Positions 12,201 through 26,321 of a stretch of 64,000 nucleotides of DNA are shown here, in pieces. Under the pieces are notes generated by a model. That model was not told the DNA's origin and did not search any database. It saw only the letters and a program-made list of their open reading frames with translations. The position numbers and the translations under genes are program-made. The first letter of the stretch is position 1. Each line of letters opens with the position of its first letter. The DNA is from Ophiodon elongatus (Eukaryota > Chordata > Actinopteri > Perciformes > Hexagrammidae): positions 888,501-952,500 of the forward strand of contig JACSYO010001618.1 in assembly GCA_016806645.1 (NCBI GenBank), in the 5' to 3' direction.

Positions 12201-15200
12201 CTCACTGAGGTCTCTCCAACGAGGAGCTGGCTCCTAACTTTTTTAACTTTTCCCAGATATTTGGAAACATTGTGGCTCGTAACAATGGCAGGTCATGACA
12301 ACTTGATTCAAAAATCTGTTTAAGATGCCCAGTCTTTGAAAATGTTCTCACAGGTGTTTAAAATTAAAATATGTAATACCTCTTACCCTCCAGTGCTGTA
12401 TGGTGCTTGTCCAGTTGTTCATCTGACTTTAGTTTTCTCCATCTGGCCTTGCTGACTAACGCCAGAGCTGGCACCTGCTCTTAATTCAATATAATGGAGA
12501 CAAACACAATTTGGCAACCGTGCACTCCAGGAAAGTTTTTACATAGTGTGTCACTGTGTGGCTTCCGTAAGACGAGAAGATTTCAACATATTCAATCAGG
12601 AAACACCCTAAAGCCCTGGGAGAGCTGGCAAGAACAGATTCATACACATCACATGTGTGTTGTGCCCCAGTAAGAGTGCACACTAACCATTCTGGATGTC
12701 GTAATCACAGGTTCTTATCTAAGTGTCCATAGGAGGGAGGGTTTTATCAGCTTGGCTACACAAGCCGGAGAGAAACAGAGTGTACACAAAGTGACCAGGG
12801 ACACAGTTCGATGAAAACAGGAAAGAGAGGCCAGGTGTTAAAACAAAACATCAGGTGTTACATACGATCATAACAACTCACACTGATAGCTAACATGGGA
12901 CAGGAACAATAAACACTCTCAGAAAGGAGATTGCACCACCACTCATTTGCATAAAGTCCTCTCAGATGTCTTACTTTGGCATGTGAAGGAAAGCGATATC
13001 TCTTCCTGGCAGAGAGTTTGTCTCATTTTCTCTGACCACCACGCAGAAATGATTGACCCTGTTAGAGCTGATTAGAGATTGCGGAAAAAGAACAAAAACA
13101 AGCACACAATGTGTCAAACAGTCTGTTGTCAACAGTGTCTACGACTACTGTTCAAACAAAGCACAAAACAAACAGTTAGGCGTCCTTTTTCACATGACCG
13201 ATGGTCTTTTAGATGTAGAAAAGAAGTGATCAGACAAACAGAAGTATAAAGTCTTGCAGAGCTCAGTTATTCACCGCTGAAGCATGCTACACACCCTCAC
13301 TGTGTGACACAGTGTGCATGACTACAAGCTCTGACATTGTGTGCTCTCTGCAGGGTTGTATGTCATGATTTAGATAATTGTGTGTCCGTTTTAATCAGTC
13401 GCCAGTCACTGTGGCTCCAGTCGTGAAGGCTGCTGTCAGTGGCTTCGATACTCCGCTTCGCTCCGTCTCAGGGTTCAGGAAGCGGTGTTTGTGCTCTTGT
13501 ATAAGTAAGGTGTTCGGTGCAGGCCAGCACGTCCATCAGACCAAAGTCTGTCCCATTAAAAAATCCACTCTTCCCCTGTGTGTCTGCTGTTCTTCTGACT
13601 AACAGGCAACCTGGGACTAGGAAAACACGTCCAGGGTCGCGTCTGCTTCTTCTCACACAGAGTGCCAACAACATGCTGACATACTCCCATGAAGTGCTGC
13701 CTGTGCTCTGAGCTCTGCTGTTCATCCCGCGCTGACGTTATATGTCCCACTCTTACGTCTGCGATGACACAAGGTGAATGTGAACATACTGTACGTGCAT
13801 GTGAGCTCTCATAAACACAGAACTCGTCACATGTTCCAGAATGCTCTTTCCCATTAGTTTCCTCGGTCAGGGGAAAAGCCAGAGGAAGCAGAGCTGTTGT
13901 TGTCTCTCTCGGCTGGGTGCTTCCTGTCCTGATAGAGGTTCAAGTAGAGATATCCCTGAAAGGAGCTGTTGGAACAGGGGAGGGAAGAGCTGGGTGTTTT
14001 GGACCTCTTTCAATGACTTACAATCTTATCTGGCCTGAGTTTGGTATGCATCCACTAGTTAGAACTGTGGGCACAGTTTGAGAGAATGTGTTGGAGCCTC
14101 CCTGCTTCCCCTCTCCATTACAAATAGGAAACAATTTGCAGAGCTGCAGATAGCCCTTCATCAGTGGACTTTAATGTAAAAACACCTTTACATCCTGACA
14201 TTCATCATGCTTTCTCACCACACAGAGAACAGACATTTTTTAAATGATTTGTTCTTAATCTGAAAAGACTTTGCTGAAAGATTTTACAGGGATTTGTTTG
14301 GTGTTTGCAGCATTCCAGACAGTATTTCAAAGGAGCTACTTTCAGCATTTTAATGAGCATGAACTTAATTAGTGCGTCCTGGTGGGAACACTTTGCAAGC
14401 TCACTTCAAAAAGGATTGCAGCTATGCCGGATAGGCTCAAAGCACTCACTGTGTAGCAGCATGTTGTTAAATACAGTATAAACAACAGCAGTCTATAATA
14501 TACCATCACATACATTTGCCAAAGATCTGTTTAAAAGTTGATGCTTTTTTTTAATACAAACTGTAACTGTAACTTTACTCTTTTTCTGTTGTCATGGCTA
14601 AGTAGGTGTGATTTAATTTTGCATTATTGTTTTTTTATGAAGGCCTTCAACGTGACAAACTGCCATTGTGTTCTTGTCGTAATACACCACATTCTCCTGG
14701 CAACTTCTGTTGTATTTCAAGATGCTTACTCTCAGTTTGAACTATAATCTGAGTAAACATTCAAAGACAGGCCTCCTCCCCGTCTGTCTGGTCTGTCTAT
14801 CACACTGTGTGTCCTCTCTCTGGTTTATGATGTGATGGTGGCCTGAGAGGCTCAATCTGTGGAAAACGCATTCATTTGTGTGTTTGTGGTGGAACTAAAC
14901 ATGTAAACATTAGGCTCCTCATCCTGTCTGCAGATAAGGGTAACGGAAATGGATATGATTAAATAATCAAGTGAGGAACAGATGCGTCAAGACAGGATAG
15001 CCGAGCTTATCCTTGTCAAGGAAACAGGATTGGTAATTGGATGGCCTGCTATAGTCGCCTACAATTGAAGGACACAGATACTGATGTCTCAGACGTCACA
15101 GACACACATGCTCACGGAAAATTACCCACGCTTTCATCTGAGGCTTTGTGCTCAAGTGTATTCAGGGCAGAGTTATTCCAGGGTATTATGGCAGCATTTT

Positions 15201-18200
15201 AATAAAGGCTAATTATCAGGCCGGATTAATTCTGAGAGACATGCTTTCTATTGTCTGATGTATAATATGTTTGATCTTCCTAAAAACTCACAGTGGAAAC
15301 TTAACCTGAGCTGAGGATATTTTCACAATACGTTCTCTATGTTCTGAGAGAGTAGTATTGGTAAACATGCTCTCCAAAACGGGATGTCATTTGTTTTATT
15401 TAAGTAAAACTAGATAAATCGTTCCTATCTTTAATTCTTTTGAAAATGTCTCCTGAAGACAAACACGTTCGTGGCCTGATTCGGGTCACGAGAGATAATA
15501 TAAAAGGCTGTTTAACGCAAGCAGAGTGTCACAATGTGTCTTAACCACTTCGACATGAGTCCCTATTTAAAGCCAGTCCTTCAACAAAGGCAGTCTGAGG
15601 TCAGAAGCACACGTATATGAGTGTGATATCTCTTGGAGAAGTGTAAAATGTGTAGTGTTTCCTGTGTAGTGGCTATCTTACAATGCTTGTCAGTAAAGGG
15701 GATTTAGGGAAGGCTCCAAATGATGGAGTAATTATAGGAGGGCCTTTACAGTAAATATAGTTTCAAAGGGAGATTTGTGGCTAGGGTGTTAAGTATAGAC
15801 TACTACTCTCAAAGTGTTGTTTAGAGTGTGGAAAAAAATCTGAAAATTAAAATGTTTGACTTAAGCACGTGCATGTGCACGCCTGTCTGTACATCTGTCT
15901 GTGTGTAAACTCAAGTATGTGCAAGTGTCTGTATGTGCACAGATTTTTTTTCATGAGTCAATACGAGTTTACGTGCACGTCTGTGTATACAGCAAAGTCT
16001 GTTTTTTCACTTGACGAGGAAGTAACAAGCACATTGTGCCCCGTGAGCTCGGTGCACACCTCCCACACGCCTTCAGGCTCCAGAGGCCCTTGCAGTGTTT
16101 GGTCTGGGGCGGCTCCCTGGCTGATTTACTTCCTGCTGGGGACCACAGCGGTGCGGGGAGGAGAGCGTCAGCAGGGTTTGCCCGAAGGCAGAAAGAAGGC
16201 AAGGATAAACTGAGACTGATGTTAAATTTACAAGGCATAACAAACAGTTAATTCTACATTTCATCGCCTCTTCAAACAGAAGCGGTCCGTCTTAGTGAGT
16301 TTTTTAGAAATGGTTATTTCACTGAACACACAGTAGACCTACAGAACAAAGCATGAGCTGTGTTTGAGAAGCTACATCACAATTACTCTGTTGCACACAA
16401 GTAATTCAACCTCAAGAACCATCAGCTTCACTTGTTTCCTGATTTAAAAATAGGGTGTACAGCAAAGATAACTCATTATTTTTCTGCAGAGCTGAGAATA
16501 ATCTGCTGGCTCCAAGATAATTACAGTCCTTATTTAAACTTGACTTTGAATGTTCTTTCCCCCCAGAGCTAAATTTTCAAAGCAGTGAAGGTGCCTCCTT
16601 TGAAGCCTCTATTTTGCCTTCGGTTTTGTCTTGGTAGTACCATAGTGTAAAATATTTAGCGTTTTCAGTTTTTTTTAGGAGTAAGTACAGTAAATATGAT
16701 ACATTATGAAGATGTAAATACTGAGTGTTCAGCTGGGTTGAGGTCTGCGGATTGCTGAGGCCATAACATTTTGTAATTTAACATTGTTTTCATACTCATC
16801 AAATCTCCCAGTGACCCTTCCTGCCCTGTATAGAATCTGCATTTGTTATGTTTCTCCGCTCATTACTAATAACATTTGTATATTAGCACCCCAGTGTACA
16901 AATTTTTATAGTTTGCCTTACAATTGCGTACAATTTTACATATTAACACACTGAAAAACTACACAACCAATATGCACTAAACAATTAATACACTCAGCCA
17001 ATATACATGCATTCCAATACTTCTATTGTACTTGCAGTACTTTATTGTTTCATCCTCTGTGTTTCTTTTTTCAAATTCTTAATTATTAGTATTCATTGCA
17101 TTCTTATTTTTTGCTCAGCCATAAGGGTATTCCACCCTGTTTTTCACTACATATTGTTTGTGTAAATAAAACCTTCAATATTCCTTGAATCCTTGGATTT
17201 ATTTAGGTTTTTCTTTCACCTTTCTGGATATTGTTTATTGTAACGTAAAACATTAAAATAATGAAAAGGAATAGTTCTGTATACTATGCATGAATACCTC
17301 TAAGGGACCTTAATAAACACATTGATTAAGCTGTAACTGTACTGTCAGTGTTCTCCAATATAACACCATGGGTTAGTGTAACTTTGTATTAACTCTTTAG
17401 AAAAGGTACAATTGATGTTGTGGTGCAGATTAGATGACAGTTTAATGAATCATTAGCTTCCACTGTGTAACCCCAAGGCTGTAATAGTCCTTGTACCCTG
17501 ATGATTGAGTGTATTTCCACCCACGCAGTTCTCCCTTGAAGTGCCACATTTTGCCCCAAACATATGCGTCTGCACAGCCAATCTACTCATAAGGGATGGA
17601 AAATGGGAGCTGGACCTCATCTACATTCTCCTGATCCAGTAGGTTCGCTCGTTAAGAGGCTTGTGTGAGCGGTGATCCAGAGCATTTCTGTTGTGAGGAA
17701 TTAATGTGGCTGCTGCCCAGCGTCAGATCAGGTAGTCTGGCTGACTTCATCAGGGGCCCTAAATCCATGTGTGAATGGAACAAAAAGCTCTCCGACAAAG
17801 CTGATACTTTGCCCTGAATGACTCAGTGCCTGTCATCAGACCATACCACATGCAATTTCTTATACACACATTCACACACACTAACACACACATACACAAA
17901 TGGGGAAACAGGAGTAAGTTCACTGTAGCTCATCTGTGGACTGTATCCTTCATTACACATGTGTTTTTCTGTCCTCTTAGTGCACCAAGACAGCAATGCT
18001 TTCCTAACCCTGCGGCTACTGATTTATACCTTGCTGCATTAGAAGTGTCCCCTTTTGATGGCAAGCCTGGTGATCTTCTTGTGGACAACATCTGAAATCT
18101 CTATCAGCGGACCTGGAGGCCTTGGGTCCTGCTGTGTGCTGAGTTTCTAATATCCCCCATGAGTGAAGCTGAGCCAGGAAATCAGGGGAAGAGCGAATTC

Positions 18201-21200
18201 CCCCAGCAATCAGTTGTTACCTAAGATTAATAGATTGCTACATTAAGCAAAACCTAAACCTTCTCCTCTGCAGGCTGACATCAAAAACAACGGAAACCTG
18301 GGATACTCATCGGCCAAATGCCAGAAACTCCTGTTCTGGACGTTTAATATACAATACAGGCATTACATTGCGGGAAACAGGCTCCTCACTGGACCCTTCA
18401 GGATTCAATAATGCAGCCAGCACAGAAAAGAAAAATGTAAGCAAAAGATAGCTGATGTTCTGTGTACTGAACATTAGCTGTGAGGCCGGAAACAAGGCAT
18501 ATTAGGAGCCGGTTTCCATCTGTGTCAGTCAATCCTGTAGAGCTCCGGTGGTGCAGCCTGTGAGCAGAGTTAGCTCTGAACCAGCAGCTGGAGAACCAGC
18601 GTGACGTTCTCCATCACACCACAGCTGTCGTTTTCACAGCTTCTCCCCAAACACCAAACACAAATGAGAGCGTTTGTGTGGGTGTCTGTGTCGGGGATTA
18701 TGTGTGACTGCGAGTGTATGTTCCCATTCTTTTTACTACTGCCTGTAATCCAAAAAAGAAGAATTATTACAAAATGTTAGCTTCACTTATATTCTGCCAT
18801 CATAATCACTAGCATGACTTTGATTCAGTCTCAGTCATAGGATGAGCACGCCAATAACTCCCCCAGTCTATGTCTAAAGTGATCCTCGGGTTATGGAGAC
18901 TAAACACACCCTGTCATCATCAAGGAGGCGGTGTGGCTCGCTCCACCCGTTACTAACAGCAGGCTGTGGCGGCACTTGAACCACTCAACATAACAATGTC
19001 GAGGAGTGATGCAATGATGACTCGTTGTTGCTGCTTTTGATTACATTAGGCTCCAAAATTTGAAATACCTGTGTGTGATTTACTCTAATATCCCTCCATT
19101 TCCCAGAAGTCTTTGTACCAATACAGGAAGTGATTAATAACTGAAGCAGCTGGAGGATTCTCAGGAGTTTGGTATGGTTACCAAGTAAATGTACTTTAAT
19201 ATGGTCGTATTTACATAGTGGAGAGAGATGACAGTCCGTTGCCTGGGGATTTGTGTATTGTTTCCACGGCAAGAGCCAAGTGTGTGTGGGTCTGCCAGAC
19301 GAAACCGCGATCCAGAACTAATAAACGGCAATGTGTCACTCTCAGTCTCAGCTATGTTGCTCTCAGCTGCACTGGCTGGATGCTCAGCTCATCTACAGTG
19401 TAAGCACAGTCATATTGAAATGTATCTGTGGATTATTGGTGCATTTCTCTGAGGATATTTAGAAATTGATTGACGATGTTGGTGCTAATAACAGTTAATT
19501 TGTTAGCACCAGTCTAGAGTCACAAATTATTTTACAATTAACAAATACATTCAAATAAGTCAGGTCAAATCAGTTCACCCCAAGTACGATCTTCCATAGC
19601 TGTGCACATACTTTTAACTTTATTTGTCATATTTGTTTTGAGACATAATTTCTGCCTCAAGGCAAATATAATGGAAGGGAATGTAATTATTTTCCGAAAA
19701 GCTTTGAAAATTTGCTTTCAAAGGAATAGTGTGACTTGATCAATACCACTAGGGTATAAATATAATAGGCTATATGCAGATTTATACTTAATCCTAGTTT
19801 TCTTACTTAATAGGGTGATCTTTAAAGGTGTCAACATCTGCCACAATTGTCATGTCTAAAGGCAGGAGGTTGAAAACGTTGCTTACAATAACCTTTCAAT
19901 TTAACAGATGGATAGGCAACAAACTTTGGTCTGAACCCGTCCTCAGTTTAAAAAAAAAAAAATAAAGTTAACAGAGCAAAAACAAACAGAGGTTTATCAC
20001 CTATTCACTGAAATCTTCGAGAGACTCACAGGCTTGACGTCACCTTACTACAACACTGAACCTTCTGCTGCTGTGTTTATATCAGCGTGAACTTTGGACT
20101 TAGGCTAATTATGCACGCAATTTAATTACCTCTGCAGGCAGAAGCAATCAATGCTGTGACCTCCATAGTCAATAAATCATTTACACTGATGATACGTTTT
20201 TTTTTTTTTTATTTCCATCTAAACTCCTCCCTTCCTGTTGGTGAGAGATTCCTAATGAGCCGAGAGACTGAAGCGTCACGCCATAGTTTTACAATTGTTT
20301 TGGAGTGTGAGCCACAAAGGGAAATTCCTTGCAGCTGAATGGGAGACGAGCTGAATGTGTATTTTTTTGGGGGGGTTGGAGGATGCTGGGTATGATGGAT
20401 AAATCTCAGCATGAGTCATCAAGCAGAACCAGAAAAAAAGGAGTGTAATTTTTCCTGAGAAGGACATCCTCTTTGGCACAATTTATTTAATCTGCCATCT
20501 CAAACTGTCATCAGATCTGCTTCTAACTGTGGGTGATTATCTCCCTTCCTGACTTTTTTGTTTTTTTCCCTCCTTTATAAGGAACTTCCTGTGAGTGATG
20601 ACATCACGATGTGGCTCACAAGCAGGGAAGCGAGGGGAGGGGGGCTGAAGTGGGAGGAGAGACTGTTTGAACATGAAGCCCATTTATCTGTTGTCTGTTT
20701 GGTGAAACATGGAAAAGAGTTTTACCAACAGATTCAGAAATGTAAAGCAGGAATCAACACAAGCAGAATAAACATAAGCAGATGCTTTATTTAACTGGAT
20801 TTGATTACATTTAATTTCTCTCACAAAATAAACATTTATTGTTCTAGGTGAGTATTTCCTGCACCATCCATCACATCAAACATGTAAATCATTTATAAAA
20901 CTATGAAGCCCATATTATTCACCTTCACCCACAAACTTATCACCCAGCAAAACCCCTTCCTCGGCCGGTCACAACTGGCCAAGGGAATCCCAAAAATGTG
21001 CCTGAAATTATAAAGGGGGATTAGCAGTAGCCTGGTTCCATGTAGGGGTCAAATATGTAATGATAAGCCTTTTGGGTTTGAGGGGCCTCAGTACCCAAGC
21101 TGTAAAGGATTTGCAAACTCAGGCACAAGAACACTCTGTTCTCTCTCTGCCCACACCTTTGCTTTCTGCCATTATTGATTCAACATACGAGTTGTTTGTA

Positions 21201-22060
21201 GCCATTGTATCACTGTGTTTGGTTAGTGTGCATGTCAGTGTTGGGTTTGTATAGCCCGGTTAGGTTAGGTGACATAGTTAATACAACACCACTTAAGATC
21301 TAAGTAGGCTAAGTGACTGAAAATAGAGGGTGTGAGACTGAGGGATGGCACATGCACGATTATTTACGTTTTACCCTGAACGGAAACAAAGAAAAATCAA
21401 TTTATATCAACCCTGTAGCCTTGGTTATCTAATTACACTGGGTTTAAGTGAACATTATGCCAGGTAATCTGGGCTCCATTCAGCTAGCAGCTGTGCAGAT
21501 AAGAGTGTTTTCTGGCTGTGTTGCTTTGCCTGTTGTCTGTGTTATCTACCCTGGAGCCATCCCCATTACTGCCTCTGTCTCCCTGCAGATACATAAAGTT
21601 TATGTTTGACTGTAGCACGTATATGCTTGGAGACACATTTGAAGTACAATATAGGTCAAGATGTGGAAAGTTTTGAAAGGCTAAACTAACAGGATGGTGC
21701 GGCACCTTTTAATTATCACTTTACTGCTGCAAAGCAGAGTGTACAATTATGAATAAACATCGCTCCACTGCATCAACCAATCCCCATTGACCTGTAGCCA
21801 ATTTGCAGAGCAGCTGCATGTCTAACAGTCTAATTGTTGATGTGTTTACTGTATCCTGCATGTCCCCCCACTTGAGCACTTTATCAGATGGCTGTATCCT
21901 TGTGTTCACACTTGCTCCGTCCTCTAAGGTTAAAGGCAGACTTTGATCACATCAAGTTAACTTAATGCCTAAATTAGACCTGTGTGTGTATATGTCCCAT
22001 ATACACTCGGCCTGTCCTAAGGCAAGTACTGTAGGAGAGAGACGTGGTGGAAATGAAGAC
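9300..22060. other. Long non-coding upstream region of errfi1
   Basis: Nearly 13 kb without a supportable gene on either strand. There are scattered short frames of 60-140 codons, none with recognisable motifs or consistent splice sites. A short GT run lies at 9,687-9,712. The long non-coding flank 5' of errfi1 could hold distal regulatory elements, but none can be identified from one sequence. Confidence 0.6.
9687..9712. repeat. Short (GT)n microsatellite
   Basis: About 13 GT units with one TATG interruption. Confidence 0.9.
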
Positions 22061-22083
22061 TGCGCCTTTAAGGGCAAGTGTTC

Positions 22084-22150
22084 AGGGCGGAGCCAGTGCG
22101 TCTCTCGTGTGGTGAAGCTTATAAAACATTGCTCACTACAATACTAGACT
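22084..22150 (+). promoter_or_regulatory. Probable errfi1 core promoter
   Basis: A GC box (AGGGCGGAGCC, about 22,084-22,094) lies about 25 bp upstream of a TATA-like element (TTATAAAA, 22,119-22,126). Transcription would then start near 22,150, just upstream of a GC-richer segment that ends in a strong splice donor. A TGACGCAATC motif, like a CRE or C/EBP half-site, lies near 22,210. Errfi1 is known in mammals as an immediate-early, inducible gene, which suits a TATA promoter. The assignment to errfi1 is inference from position and strand. Confidence 0.55.
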
Positions 22151-22323
22151 TATCTAAAAGTGTCACAGTTTAGCAGGAGGAGCGCCACCTATTCGCTGGC
22201 GCGCTGTCCCTGACGCAATCAGACGATTACAGACTCAAACACACCAAAGGAGGCGAGGAGCTATATTTCACTAAAGAGGAGTCTAGGAGCGAGTCAGCGG
22301 AGGGAAACTGGGAAGTTATTTAG
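22150..22323 (+). other. Probable non-coding exon 1 of errfi1 (5'UTR)
   Basis: The segment downstream of the TATA-like element is richer in G and C than its surroundings. It ends in TTTAG followed by GTGAGT at 22,324, a near-consensus donor. The next suitable acceptor, TGTTACAG ending at 24,874, lies 78 bp upstream of the errfi1 start codon. Mammalian errfi1 also has a non-coding first exon, so the layout fits. The 5' boundary is approximate. Confidence 0.55.
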
Positions 22324-22701
22324 GTGAGTTCAGAAAGTGGTTTGAAATGTCTGTTGTCGGCTGCTGTAAGCGAGAGCCCATGTCTGTCTATTGTTTTGTA
22401 TGTTGGTGCCAGCGCGACAGACACCTCTGATTGATGCAACATTGAGATTAGCCTTATTCGTGTGTATTTTTATACATTTTTTTGTTGTTGTTTTTTTTCT
22501 AAGTCATTCAGAGAAGCAACTTGTCTTTAAGCCTTCAAACGTTTTTAAAGGTTCTTACAAAAATAAACTACAAATTGGGAACACATTTTTCAACTTTTAC
22601 TGACTATATGTCTGTTTTTATGATGGATATAAAATGACTAATCCCTTCCATAACTTTTAGTCGATTGCAAACCTATAACTGTTTTTTTTTATGTAATCTA
22701 C

Positions 22702-22737
22702 AATATATATATTATATTATATTATATAATATAATAT
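22702..22737. repeat. AT-rich simple repeat
   Basis: A TATAT/ATTATATTATA tract of about 35 bp, with self-complementary stretches. Confidence 0.85.
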
Positions 22738-23099
22738 CTACTATATTTCCGCTTCAAGTAAAGGGAAATGACAAACCATTCTGTATCATCATTACCTGTC
22801 GTTGCCAGATCGCTGACTTGTTGTGGTGTGAGTCACCTGCCTGCTAGAGGGCTTTTAACCATTATTATCTCAATCCGGTAAAGTGAGGGGGTGTGCGTGC
22901 TGTTTGCTTGCCGCACAGGTAGAGCGGGTATGGTTGCTCGGAAACTGCTGCAGGGGTGTCATGAGCGGGGTGTGAACTCCTTCTTTCAAGGTCTGTGACT
23001 ACTGCAATCCTGACTCAAAGGCAAGCCATCTCCTGATGCTTTACATCACCGCTAACCCCATCAGACCTCTTCACACTCCCATTGAGCCTCCCCACCTAT

Positions 23100-23124
23100 T
23101 GTGTGTGTGTGTGTGTGTGTGTAT
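23100..23124. repeat. Short (GT)n microsatellite
   Basis: About 11 GT units running into TATATAGAC. Confidence 0.9.
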
Positions 23125-24952
23125 ATAGACGGACAGGCCAGGCTTGACCATATAAAGACTCATGTTCTCTGGCCAAATGATCTGAATTCCGTGACTTAAA
23201 GTAAATTCCCTCTTCAGAGGGTTAGTGCTCTGCATGACACGTCATTTGTTTAATCCTGTTGCCTGTAAATTATCCTGTAGTTAACTGCCAGGATGAACTG
23301 TCTTTGCACCTGTTGCAAGAGGAAGCACAAGCCCCCGGGGTTCATTATCGAGGATCATGTTGCTTCCCGTTCCCCGCCGAACCGAATCCACGACCCTGGG
23401 CATAGGGATCGCATGCCATGGTGGTGCAGTTTGGCTCATGTTGATGCCCTGGACTTCCTGTTGTTTTTAGAGCTTTGTTTCTCACCAGCTGTCAGTGCAG
23501 CACATAAATATGGCTCATAGGAGACCAGGAACGAGGGGGGCGGGGGGGCCGTGTTCTTCTCAGTCATCACTTCAACATTACAAGGAGGACAGCGTGTCTC
23601 TGGGTGTGCACGCACCTCATTTGTGGTCTCCAGAAGAGATGACCACCAGGCTGACGGATGCACCTGTTTTGCTGCATTCTGAAAAATAGGACTTCTGATA
23701 GGGTGCTGAAGTCAAAGACAAACAAAGACGCCTATAGTTATCCACGATACACTGGCTGGAAAACGTAAAGGCTCTGCATACTTTGATACAACACTTTTTC
23801 TAAACATGTCTCCAGCGATTGTGACCTACTGAACAGGTTAATCCAGTGCGAAGCAAAAAATATTAAGTCGGATTTTACATCCAATGTATTGCTGACCCCA
23901 GAAATATCAAAATGCTGCCAGGTTTCCCACCCCCCTCTGAATATTGTACACATTGTTTACTCAGCCCTGACACATACTTGACATGACACGGACATTTAGG
24001 TCATTTGACTTGAGGAGTTCTTGCAACATCAGGTATATCTCTGGTAACTGGAGGAGCCCTTTCCTCTGCTGTTCAGGACAAGTGAGATTGCAGCACTGGT
24101 GCACGGCACAGTCAAGTTTTAAAATAAACTGTAAAGTTTTTTAAGAGGTGGAACAGTCTGTACAAATAGAAGTCTGAAAGTTGGTTAATGAGTTCACACA
24201 TAAGATTGAGAACATTGATATTTGTTGAACTTAAGCTTATAAGGGCTCTCTGGCTATATTTGAAATGTAAATATTTTTCAGTGACCTGGTGGAAAAATAA
24301 CAATTGTATTTGTTTATCAATATGATGACCAATTATCCTCAAACAAAACCCAAGTCTCTTTACTTGTATCTACTTCAGGCCAGTTGTTTAAATAATGTAG
24401 ACTGGAAGAACAAACAAAAAAACAATCTGCGCATTATAGAGACATTCTTACATCAAGATCCTTGTTCGTTATTTTGGTCTATCGACTACTTTTCTGATTT
24501 ATTTACACAATACTCTGAGCAGAAAGTTATGAACGACCGAGTGCTCTGTCCTCTTGGGGTGTTGTGACATAAGAGTCCTAAAATCTTGTCAAAGTGAGCT
24601 TTAATCAGTCCTCTGTCACAGGTGATTGTGGTCTTGTCTTCTTAGAGGGAAACAAATCACAAGGCACTAAATATTTGGTTTGGTGGGCAGCAGAAAGAGG
24701 TAGATTTGATTCCAATATCAGGACTATATTTCTTTCTCAGCTTCAGTGGAGGATGTGGGCTCTGCTTACAGAGTCTTTTTCAATGTGCTACCACATGTTC
24801 TGTTTCTCTTCATCTGCTTTTGCTTTCAACCCCCTTTCACCACCATTCATGGCTCTGTCTTGGCTGTGTTACAGGTACACCAGCAGCAGGGGCAGCCAGC
24901 CGGGTGATCTGAGTGTTTCCTGACTTTGATGCGACCCGAGTGTGCCTGGAGC

Positions 24953-26086
24953 ATGTCCACAGTGGGCCTGACTGCCCAGGAGATTTCTTTTCCCATAGAA
25001 AACCCCTTCCTGAGGGGCAGCTACTGTCACAGCATGGCTGGATCCAAACCCTCCTGGAGCTATGAGCCAGACAAGTGAGTGTTCAGGTGCCAAGACTAGC
25101 AGGCCCTTAGGGGAAGATTCTTAGAAAGGGATGTTTAAAAAAAAATCTGCATGACGTGCTGCTCTTTTATGGTTCAGGTTGGTTTTAGATTTATTATAAA
25201 TAAGGATTAAAGGTTAGGTAGTTTATTTAAACTGGTACTTTTTGCTTCCTTTTTAACAGCTTCTACTTCAGTATGGACACTGCACACTCGGATCACAGCT
25301 CTCGTGCTCATCATAAAGGGCCACCTCCACCATGTCTAAATTCTGAAAGTAAGTGCCTGATCTGTCATCTGCACAGTGCAGGTCTTCTGAAATACACACA
25401 TGCTGCTTTGGATGTGCTGTTTCTTTGAATCATCTGCTACATTCATACTAGATTCTGCTCATGCATTCCTGCTTTACATATTGTAAATGGTTTTCCAGAA
25501 ATACAGAGAACACCAGTAGTTCATATGAGTGTTTTTTTGTTTTTTTTTACAGGATGCAATGAAATTGAAGTAGTAAATTGTGGTTGTCGTTGGCCAGCCT
25601 TTATAATTTAATACTATGTCATTAATGTGATGTTATTTTTTCTCTCTCTGTCAGGACAGAAGCACAGTCCCAGTTCACAGAGATTACCGCCAAAGAAATC
25701 CCGGCCCTCCCATCTCTCCTTGTCCTGCAGTGTTGAACCATCCACCCCAAGTCCTGCTGATGACGACCAGGTGGTCCCCTCATTCCAGAGGCTCTCGGTG
25801 TACGAGTGCAGCAGTCCACCACAGACGCCAGGCAGATGCTCCAAGCCTCTGCCACCCATCCCTCCACAAACGGACATCTCCCATGAGCAGGCTATGGACA
25901 ATGAGGTAGAATTTTTCACGAGTTCGGACGAAAGCTCCTGCCTGGTGTCTGATCAGTGTCCCAAATCGTCTCCGTTTCGTTATGGAGTCCCCAGTCGAAG
26001 GAGCTTCAGGGACTGTGGGCAGATAAACTATGCTTACTACGACGGCCCATTAGGACCGCAAAGCCAGAGGCAGCCCAAACAGCAAC

Positions 26087-26123
<37 letters not shown>

Positions 26124-26136
26124 ACAGCAGCAACAG

Positions 26137-26208
<72 letters not shown>

Positions 26209-26232
26209 CAACAACAACAACAACAACAGCAA

Positions 26233-26321
<89 letters not shown>

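Larger units (their letters stand above)
22324..24874 (+). other. errfi1 intron 1 (inferred)
   Basis: About 2.55 kb between the proposed 5'UTR exon and the exon with the start codon. It holds an AT-rich repeat (22,702-22,737) and a GT run (23,100-23,124). No exon is recognised inside. A 75-codon frame beginning at 23,293 has a Cys/Lys-rich start but no family resemblance and was not accepted. Confidence 0.5.

Noticed and set aside
13378..13750. Four overlapping frames on both strands, 64-85 codons
   Set aside because: Mutual overlap on opposite strands and no domain resemblance point to chance openness in a GC-richer patch.
23293..23520. A 75-codon frame starting MNCLCTCCKRKHK inside errfi1 intron 1
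   Set aside because: No recognisable family, no splice support, and its C-terminal half overlaps another frame on the opposite strand.
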